Shown piece by piece: positions 56,363 to 64,000 of a stretch of 64,000 bases of DNA. The stretch is from Closterium sp. NIES-65 (lineage: Eukaryota > Streptophyta > Zygnematophyceae > Desmidiales > Closteriaceae): assembly GCA_948144175.1 (NCBI GenBank), contig CANXME010002327.1:1516501-1580500 (forward strand), given 5' to 3'. The position numbers were made by a program, and so were the translations under genes. The notes beneath the pieces are model-generated. The model worked only from the letters and a program-made list of their open reading frames with translations, was not told the origin of the DNA and did not search any database. How positions within the stretch are numbered: the first letter of the stretch is position 1; each line of letters opens with the position of its first letter.

Positions 56363-58437
56363 AGGAACATGCGCCCCTAGCGTCTCTCTGTGCACCTGGC
56401 CCCAGTGTCCTCCCCCTTTTCTCGCGTTCTCCCCACGCTTCTTCGCACTTTGCTCTTTCCCTGAAACCCCTTGAGATAGACCTCCTACACATGTGCGGCC
56501 ATGTCAGTGGTGCTTACAGGCAGCAGCACGAATGGAAACCCGAGCAAGCATGACAGCAGCCCCTGCTGCTGCTGCCGGTGCTGGCTGGTCTAGAAAACCG
56601 TTGGCTGACAATTCTGCTTATTCTGCTAGCTGCTGACCCTGGTGTGAATGGTGCCGTTGCTTGCTGGTACTGCTAATACTGCTGGTGAGTATGGGATTGC
56701 ACAAACGATGATGGCAAGTGAATCCCTATCCTCGTGTAGTGCCCTTTGTCTCATCTCCTGCCTCCATGTCTTCTTGCTGTGTATCGAAATGTTTACTTGC
56801 CACCCCATTTCCTCTACTACATGCTTGCCCTTTTCTGGTCCCTCGTGCCTGTTCTCGTATCTCTGTTATCCGCCCCGTGCCTTCATTCTGCAGTTCCCAG
56901 CCATCAATCGTATTCTTAAATTGTCCACAACCCCTATTAAACCCCCCTCTTCTTGCTCCCTTCAATCCCTTTTGTCCCCAACCCAACCCCTCATTCTCCC
57001 CCCGCTCACCTTCCCCCTCCTGCCCTCCCATTCCTTTCTCATCATTCTCCTGCTTTCAGCACATGCCCCACCAGCAGCACAGCAGGATAGCAGAGTCATG
57101 CAAATGGTATTACGTCTTTTGATACCTGCAAACTGTGCTCCTTATTGCATGTTATAGCACCTGATAATAATAGTAAAAAAGAATCCTTCTCACCCCCACC
57201 CTCCGACCCCTCCCACTCCCAACCCATCTCACTATCACATCTGCTCCACCACAGGAAACAGCAGGGGAGCAGAATCGTGCAAATGAATTCATGTTTATTG
57301 GTAGCCGCAAAGCACACTCCTGTTTGGTAGCGCACTCCTGTTTGGTAGCTCACTCCTGTTTGGTAGCTCACTCCTGTTTGGTAGCCCTCCCACCCTCCCT
57401 CCCTCCCTCCCTCCCTCCCTCCCTCCCTCTCGGTCTCCCTTGGTCCAGCCATCCTACATCTGCATCCCACGTGCTCTTCTCCATCTCATCCTCTTCCCAC
57501 TTCTCTCTCTCATCCCCAGGCATCCACCCAATGCATCAAAACTCAATGTGAGCTCTCACCACTTCCCGTCTCGCCCTCCCTTCCTCCACTCTCATATGCC
57601 CATTCGTTCTTTTTGTCGGGTAACCTGCCCCACCCTTCTCCCACAAACAGGTGGCACTGGTTGCTGTGCTCTTCCTCTCTGTCACCTCCTTCCTGCACCC
57701 CAAGCATGTGGCGCCTGCTGCCCCCCTAGATGCAGGCCCGCACCATAAATGTTTCCCTGCCAACCCCTTTCTCCAGAGTCAGCAACACTTGAAAATGAGG
57801 AAGGGGGGTTGGGGGGAATGTGGTGGTAAGGGAGGTTGGGGAGGAGGAAGAAAGGGGAAAAATGGGTTAAGGATTATAGCAGCAGGGCAGTAATACCATG
57901 TGCTTAAGTCCCTTCTCCTTCACCTCTCTTGGCTTCACCTTGGCTCTCCCTTCCTCCTACCCTCCCTCTCATTCCATCCGATTTTTGTTTCTGCCAGTTT
58001 TCCCTCCATCTATTCAACCCCATCATTCTCTATCCCTTTCAATTGTGTGGTGTGTAGGTAAGCGACTTGTCGGCCCAGCATCCACCACCAGCACAATAAG
58101 AGACCTTCCTTGGCTGCTAGTTCGTGCACCGTATTCAGGGCTGATGCTATCAGACTAAATGGTACGGTATTATTAATTTGACAATGTGAGCTATTGTCCC
58201 CTGATTTTTTATATTATTCGTGAACCCTGATTGGATCAGATTACGGTTATAGTGTTTACATTTCATCCCTGATTATGTGTATAGTGCATCAGCCTTATCT
58301 ATTACCGTAGGGAAGCTGAGTGTAAGGTCCCTGAATGCGACTTTATCGGGACAAAGTTTCCCAATACACCCGCCTTCAAAATGGTGGCAATACTATGCCA
58401 GCACATGAGCACACTGCACCAACAAGGACACCCAGAT
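56363..58437. other. unassigned region with a local exon-like duplication
   Basis: CAGCAG-GAGCAGARTC-TGCAAATG blocks near 57075 and 57255 are diverged copies about 180 bp apart. A hydrophobic stretch (VALVAVLFLSVTSFL) is encoded after an AG near 57650. No complete gene can be assembled. Confidence 0.4.
57310..57430. repeat. 18-bp tandem repeat plus CCCT repeat
   Basis: TCCTGTTTGGTAGCTCAC occurs four times, followed by a run of CCCTCCCT. Confidence 0.9.
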
Positions 58438-58545
58438 TGTCAAATATTGTAGTCTTAGTGATGTGTGTTATAGGGGGTACAACTGATAGGGTTAGGTTTA
58501 TGTACCCAACCAACCTTAGTCACATCAACACTTTCATTCTTGACA
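58438..58545 (+). repeat. LTR of decayed Copia, 108 bp, with primer site
   Basis: TGTCAAATATTG...CATTCTTGACA, followed at 58546 by TGGTATCACCTAGG, a changed tRNA-Met-type primer site. Shares GGGTACA and GTACCCAAC blocks with the LTR at 22925. Confidence 0.65.
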
Positions 58546-58599
58546 TGGTATCACCTAGGTTAGGATCCTGTGGGATCCCGTTCCTCTCGTTCACGTCCG

Positions 58600-58935
58600 T
58601 AGCGCCCGAGCCTGTCCTGTACCCTAGTGCCCGTTACGCCCCTAGCGCCTATCGTGCTCGTCTGTCCCGTACCCTAGTGCTCGTTATGCCCCTAGCACCT
58701 ATTGCGCTCGTCTCTCTCATGCCCTAGCGCCCGCTGCGCCTGCCGTCGCGCCGCCCCTGCTGTCCCGTCCCGTCCCCCTCTGCTGTCCCGTCCCATCCCG
58801 TCCCCCCTGCTGTCCCATCCCGTCCCGTCCCCCCTGCTGTCCCGTCCTGTCCCGTCCCCCCTTCTGTCCAGTCTCGTCCAGTCCCCCCTGCTGTCCCGTC
58901 TCGACCCGTCATCCCTGCTGTCACGTCGCTTCGCG
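58600..58935. repeat. C-rich tandem repeats in the Copia leader
   Basis: About two and a half copies of a ~60-bp CCTAGTGCCCGTTAYGCCCC unit, then CTGCTGTCCCGTCCCGTCCC units. They occupy the place where gag would be expected. Confidence 0.8.
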
Positions 58936-59002
58936 CCTGTCTCTACTGTCCCGTCGCGTCGTGCTGTCCTGCCGCGTCACTAAAGGAATGTATTGACTCA
59001 CT

Positions 59003-59670
59003 AAAGGGACCGATTATATCCTGCTCGTCATTTACGTAGATGACCTGCTTTACATCGGCTCAACTGACGACATCACGACTTGGTTCGAAGGGGAGCTGTA
59101 GCGGGATCTCGCGCTTACCGTCTCGTCTACCGTGACACAGTATCCAGGACTCAACATACAAGAAGGGGAGAGCGCGATCTATCCCAGCGCCGCAAAATAC
59201 GCCGACACCATCGCCAAGCGCTTCGGACTAACTCCAGCTACCATCACCACACCATATCGCTACACCGACGGAAATTACAAGGAAGCCTCTGCTCTGCTCA
59301 AACCCGCCGGCATTCGCGACTACCAACGAAAGCTAGGCTGTCTACTCTTCGCAGCCGTTACTTGCCGACCGGACCTATCTTACTCAGCTAGCCAAGAAGC
59401 AGATCACATGGCCGAACTCAACCCAATTTTCACTTCCTCGTCAGCACCCCGACAATCGGCCTAACCTACCACAAAAGCGAAACTACGACGCCCAAGCTAA
59501 TCGGCTACGTGGATGCTGACCACGCCGGCGACTCCGACAACAGACGAGCGCGCACCGGCTACATCTACCGACTCGAGCCTATCGGACCTATCTCGTGGCA
59601 GTCGAGCAAACAATAATTAATCGCTCTCTCCTCAGCTGAAGCAGAATATATCGCACTCTTAGTCGTCACT
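59003..59670 (+). pseudogene. Copia RT and RNase H remnant
   Basis: RT is seen as VIYVDDLLYIGST, then TAG at 59099, YPGLNIQEGE, LGCLLFAAVTCRPDLSYS. The frame shifts near 59420, after which RNase H reads IGYVDADHAGDSDNRR, GPISWQSSKQ, TAA at 59614, and LSSAEAEYIAL. No intact frame and no clear 3' LTR. Confidence 0.88.
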
Positions 59671-60040
59671 GTAACGAACCGCAACAGCAACAGCAAAACA
59701 TTTAGTTGTACCTTTTCGTATTCCTTGTAATCTTATAAAAACCTTTGTATTACCTTGCTATAATCAATCTCTTGCTCTCACACACTAGTGCAAGTTGGTT
59801 CAACAAGTTCACTAAGAACGCTTCCGCAACTACAACATTCCTACTCAGGGTCTTAGCCTTGAAAGATCTTGAGGGCTTTTCTCAGCCCAACAAAACATAA
59901 CGGAATACCCAAGGTGTTCTACACTTTCGTGGTTACAATGTAGGATCACCAAGCTATGGCCCATTTTCCTATGAAAGCACCCTCAATGCATGTGAGGAAA
60001 AATACCAAAAGAGTTAACCCCCATTGAAACAGAAAATACC
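59671..60040. other. no gene recognised
   Basis: AT-rich; could include 3' flank of the Copia remnant and the 3' UTR of the minus-strand gene. Confidence 0.4.
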
Positions 60041-63000
60041 TCAGGGAACGCAAATAAAATCCAAACCTACTGTTCTTAAGCATGTCCTTCCATTGTATTC
60101 AATGAAACTTGTGACAGCTCCACGCTTGGCCCCACCGTAGAAGCTTAAAGCTCCCCCACACGTCAGAGATGGTGACACTAGCTTGAGCCTGCCCTGCTTG
60201 CAGCTGTGAGCAATCAGGGACTCGTAGTCTGCCATGAGGCACACCTGGGGTAGAAATTACATGTGCGGATTGGAGAAAAGAAGAGTGTAAAAAAAAAAGG
60301 ACGGAAGGAAGGAAGGGAGAGAAAGACAGAAAGAAAGAAAGAAAGAAAGAAACCCGGCACGCCAATACACATTGAATTGCCATAACCCAAAAGCTGTGGT
60401 TCTCCAAACCTCACCTGCACGCTGTTCACACTGGCAACAGTGGCGCTGGATGCAGGAATTGTGCGGGGACAGATGAGGCCGGGATTGTTCCGGTAGAGCT
60501 CAATCCAGCTGTCTGCAGTCACTGCTACCGGCCCCTCAGGTTCCTCCTCACTAGACTCCAAGGCCTCCTGCAGCAGGCCCTCACACGTGTCCTGTGCTGT
60601 GAGCATGCCGTACTGCAAGCACTTAGGGGTGGTGAAGGCGAAGGTGGCGTTGCGCTCGAGGCACAGAGAGTGGCCTGCCTTGATGGGCTTAGAGCAGTCG
60701 AGGCTGGGATTGAGAGAGATAAGATAAATCGATGAGATTCCAAGCTGGGTGCTGATAGAGGAACAGCTGTCACCCTGGAGGAGATAGAGGGCGAGAGAGA
60801 AAGCAGAGGAGGGCTTATTGAAGGGAAACAGCACAGTGAGACAACGGCTTGCAAGAAAATGCTGCTGCTCATTGCAGTGGTGTTGTGTGTTGATGGTCAT
60901 GGATAGATGGTAGAAGGGTGCCTCTTATTGCATCGTTTTATACAGACACATGGACTTAGAAACAACAATAAATAAAAAATCACAGCTTTCACTAGATAAA
61001 TCTCCTCTTGGGAACCAGGGCTCACATTGATTGTATAGAAGAAGGCAGTACAGGGGGTGGTAGTAGTGCTGCCCAGCCGAATTACTTTGCCTTTGGCCAG
61101 TGGTTGGCTGCAGTCCACGGCCTGCAATACATAGGAGGGGTTCCATGTAGGATGTGTGATTGGATAGTACCAGACATTTACATCCATCCTACAAATGAGC
61201 ATATGCTGGGACTGGCTGGGGTTGTGCCAAGCATGTGAGAAATTTGAACCATGGCCTGAGCAACAAGGATAAGCCACTTGCGGCCATCCCATTCGTGACT
61301 CAAACAAGGCTGATGACAACCCAGAGGCAGCTCGGACAGAAGGCGGGTAGAGAGATCTGAACGATGGGTTGCTGGAGTCGGAACTCGAGAAAAAACCAAA
61401 CTTCCATGAAAGAAAGTGACACACCAGGACCACGGGGCTTGGCCTGGGGCTGGCCCACCATGGTCCGAATTGTCGGATATGTTGGCCCTGCCCATTGGAA
61501 ACCAGGGCTGGCTCTAGCTAGGCTGGCTCCATGCCTGCCTCACGTTTATGTTTACCTTGTATGTCTCCATATTGAACCTCCTATAAACATAAACACTCAC
61601 CTGCAGTGTACGATATAGTATTTTGGATGGCATGCCCTTCGGAGAAGATATTAGTTCTTGGAGAAATGCTTTTCCCCATAATGTCGGATGATTTCTCCAC
61701 CAAAGGCAAGTCCACATATTAGGATGAAAGGGTTAGCCCTCTCTCACCATGGTTTGCTGTGGAAGGCTAGCCAAGGAAAGACCGGTTGCAGAAAGGATGT
61801 CGGAGCACCACCAGTTAGCACCGGTGACCGTCAAAGTAGTTGCTGTGGTGTTGGCTGGAGGGACAGGAGAATAACACACGTACGGAGTAGATGGTGCCAA
61901 GAAAGTGCACTTGAGGTCATCTGAAGCTTGGTGATGCTACACTGGAAGGTTGTCACATTGGATAATCCAGCTTGCTGGGATAACATCCAACCCATCATAC
62001 TCTAACAAATGCATGAATCAGAAAAAAAAGGGCTACATGAGTGATTGAGGCCAGACTGGCAATACCAGGATCACAGGTGGAGGAGTTGTAAACGGTCCTG
62101 CTCTCTATGTAGTTGGGAGGGCAGATGCAGGAGTAGGCGCCCTTGCCATCATTCACGCATGTGCCCACAGCGCAGGGGTTCATAGGATAAGAACCGCACA
62201 TGTCAACTGTTGGATTCATGAGAGGGGGTGAACATGGGCAGTGAGAGATGCAATGTAAGGGATGCCAACAGAAAAGGTGGACTTACAGAAACACGCCATG
62301 GGTGCATCAGCATCTCCACATAGTTTCTTTAAATAGACTTGCAGGAACACCTCCACATAGTTTCTTTCAATAGACTTGCTTGGCTGTAAGCATGACTCAC
62401 CGTATGCACATGTGTTGGAGCCTAATCCGTTTGCCACCTCAACGAAGGGTTGTGTGGCCTGGTTAGGTATGGTGCAGTCGCAGGCGTTGGTGTTGGCCTT
62501 TGCATTTGGCTTGCATGTGAAGCGACCACACGGGTTCATACTAGGCTGCAGGTCCCCAACGCCCTTGTAGCTCTTTTGGCCGCAAAGATCCTTGGGAACT
62601 GCAGGGAATGTGGAGAGGACACGCAAGTAGTATGGCAGATGTGAATAGCTATGAGAAATGTGAATGTGCGTTTAATTTTGTGACCTAGCAAGATTATGTC
62701 TCATTGTATGAACAGTGGTTGTAGGCATGGCTATGAACAGCGAAGTACATCCCTTACTCTTGACAATAGGGTAGATGCCAGGCAGCACGTTGATGCCACA
62801 CACGCCATCCCCTCCCTGAATGTCCATGCGCATGTGGCCCCTGTCGCCCCACTCCACTCCCCACGAGTTGCGGATGATCCAATAAGGTGGAACATTGGAG
62901 CTTTGACTGTCATCATTTGTTGAAATTAGGTACCCAACAACGAGAACAGCATGGTTCAGGTTGCCAGTGTAGCAAACAGGGTCTTGGTACTTAACGCTCT

Positions 63001-64000
63001 GGAAAAGGAAGGGATGATGGTGAAAATAATGTAATTATTTGAGCAACATATGCATTAGGCCACAAGCAACGGTACTACATGGCAATGTAAATGATAGTAA
63101 CTCTCGTAGGGCATATATGTTCATAAACGGTTGAAGCCCCTACAAGGTATCCATGCCTCCACTCAATGTCTAAGGATTTTTAAACCACACGACCACAAAT
63201 ATCACATAATATCGTGATCTGTACTCACCCCATCATATTGTACGAATGTGGAGGCAGAGGCTTCGATGTGAACCACCACTGGCTGCCGCCGCACTGCCAG
63301 CATGAGCCCCACATACCCCTTGAACTGTGTGCGCTCAACACCCTGGATGGGGAAGCTTAATATCTGCAGGCCAGAGCACAGAGACAGTTGGGAGATTAAT
63401 ATATTAATAAAAGAACTACTTAGAGCTTGGATTCAACCTACTAGTACAGACAGGATGACACAGGAGAAAAGAGAGAAGAAGGATCACAAAAGATGAAGTG
63501 ATACAATATGGCGTACCAAAGATTGTGAATGTGCTTGCTGGGTTGCATGGAATTTGCGAACAAATCTTTCTTACCGAATTGGTAAACCCCATAAATCCAC
63601 CACGTAGTAGAGTGAGGAGCTTTTCAAAGGCAGCAGCAGGGGAGTTTCCTGTGGTGCACTTGGCAGCAGGGGAGGTGAGCCCCATTGCTGCAAAGAGCGA
63701 GTCCACTGACAGCTGTGGAGCCTCCTGGTTCAGTGCAATGCCGTATGCCGCCTCCACACTCGCCACCACCGCATATGCCCAACTCGCATCTGGAAGACGG
63801 TAGTGTTTTGAAGGATTAAGATAGTGAAAACGAAGAGGGGTACTAGCCTGCCTCCATTTTTCGGAAAAAGACCACCGCAAAAATATATATAAAAAAAACC
63901 ACTAAGAAATCACAACACACCACAACCTCTGAGTGTGAAAAAGGCTAGATTCTCTTGTACAGGTTATTCAGTCTAACCATGCCTACTCACTGCAGTCCTT
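60041..64000 (-). CDS. papain-fold (C1A) / EGF-like / LysM protein with Ser at the catalytic Cys position; 5' end outside window
   Basis: Exons (minus strand): 63991-64000 (partial), 63575-63789, 63229-63363, 62758-62998, 62401-62598, 62066-62206, 61748-61854, 61026-61121, 60415-60774, 60041-60244; all GT-AG with consistent phases, ending in TGA. The papain domain has DCNASWAYAVVASVEAAYG (Cys25 replaced by Ser), QPVVVHIEAS, CYTGNLNHAVLVVGY (His) and PYWIIRNSWG (Asn). Then a Cys-rich module (NPCGRFTCKPN...ACDC), an EGF-like module (NPCAVGTCVNDGKGAYSCICPP), and about three LysM-type modules (NWWCSDILSATGLSL...DCSQPLAKGK; GDSCSSISTQLG...NPSLDCSKPIKAG; DTCEGLL...NNPGLICPRTIP). Probably secreted and binding N-acetylglucosamine polymers; likely non-peptidase or altered activity. 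Confidence 0.82.
62321..62392. repeat. 35-bp direct duplication in an intron
   Basis: CTCCACATAGTTTCTTTMAA plus TAGACTTGC appears twice in tandem in the intron between the Cys-rich and EGF-like exons. Confidence 0.8.

Noticed and set aside
18048-59101. Firm call of UAG reassigned to glutamine
   Set aside because: Host-type exons at 60-64 kb contain no TAG in frame, and deamination of methylated CAG explains the pattern; kept as a finding only.
59671-59870. TGTAACGAACC-starting sequence as another solo LTR
   Set aside because: No matching second copy and no target duplication could be found.
1-64000. CRISPR array
   Set aside because: All regular repeats here are contiguous tandem arrays without unique spacers, and gene structure is eukaryotic.

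Overview
This is eukaryotic nuclear DNA from an intron-rich, repeat-rich genome. Genes are split by GT-AG introns, and plant-type LTR retrotransposons (Copia and chromodomain Ty3/gypsy) carry tRNA-Met-type primer sites. Host-type pieces are a secreted LRR N-terminal domain and a papain/EGF/LysM protein. The mix suggests the green lineage, perhaps a streptophyte alga such as a zygnematophyte. That placement is inference from gene content, not a match.

Layout. 1-5181: a 63-bp minisatellite, then the last two exons of a Plavaka-like DNA transposase whose final intron holds a 41-bp minisatellite. 5182-10350: a truncated copy of an LRR-gene start, a 181-bp satellite with a solo LTR inside it, and unassigned DNA. 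10350-15140: a Copia integrase fragment, an ACGT-rich 177-bp satellite, and an acidic unknown protein. 15990-16810: a second, unrelated 181-bp satellite. 17514-21600: a nearly intact 11-exon Plavaka-like transposase. 21890-23050: 3' end of a Copia element. 23760-30262: full-length Copia element. 31355-37064: full-length chromovirus. 37565-38662: signal-peptide and LRRNT exons of an LRR gene. 39551-41046: a 1.5-kb TRIM-like element, with a MITE-like element beside it. 42700-51057: a 15-bp minisatellite split by a 7.1-kb Copia element. 52170-53010: more minisatellites. 55590-56353: a deleted DNA transposon. 58438-59670: a decayed Copia element. 60041-64000: a minus-strand papain-like/EGF/LysM gene running off the window.

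Five insertions have perfect 5-bp target duplications: solo LTR AGGTA, Copia GGGGA, chromovirus AAACC, TRIM TGAAG, Copia CTGCA. The most notable readings are: a canonical -1 frameshift signal (GGGAAAC plus a foldable structure) joining gag and pol in the chromovirus; in-frame stops in elements that are nearly all TAG and often sit where Gln is expected, while terminal stops are nearly all TGA; a papain-like protein whose catalytic Cys is Ser, fused to EGF-like and LysM modules; and three nucleosome-length satellites in 10 kb. No rRNA, tRNA or CRISPR array was seen. All intron models are by eye from splice signals, phase and homology.
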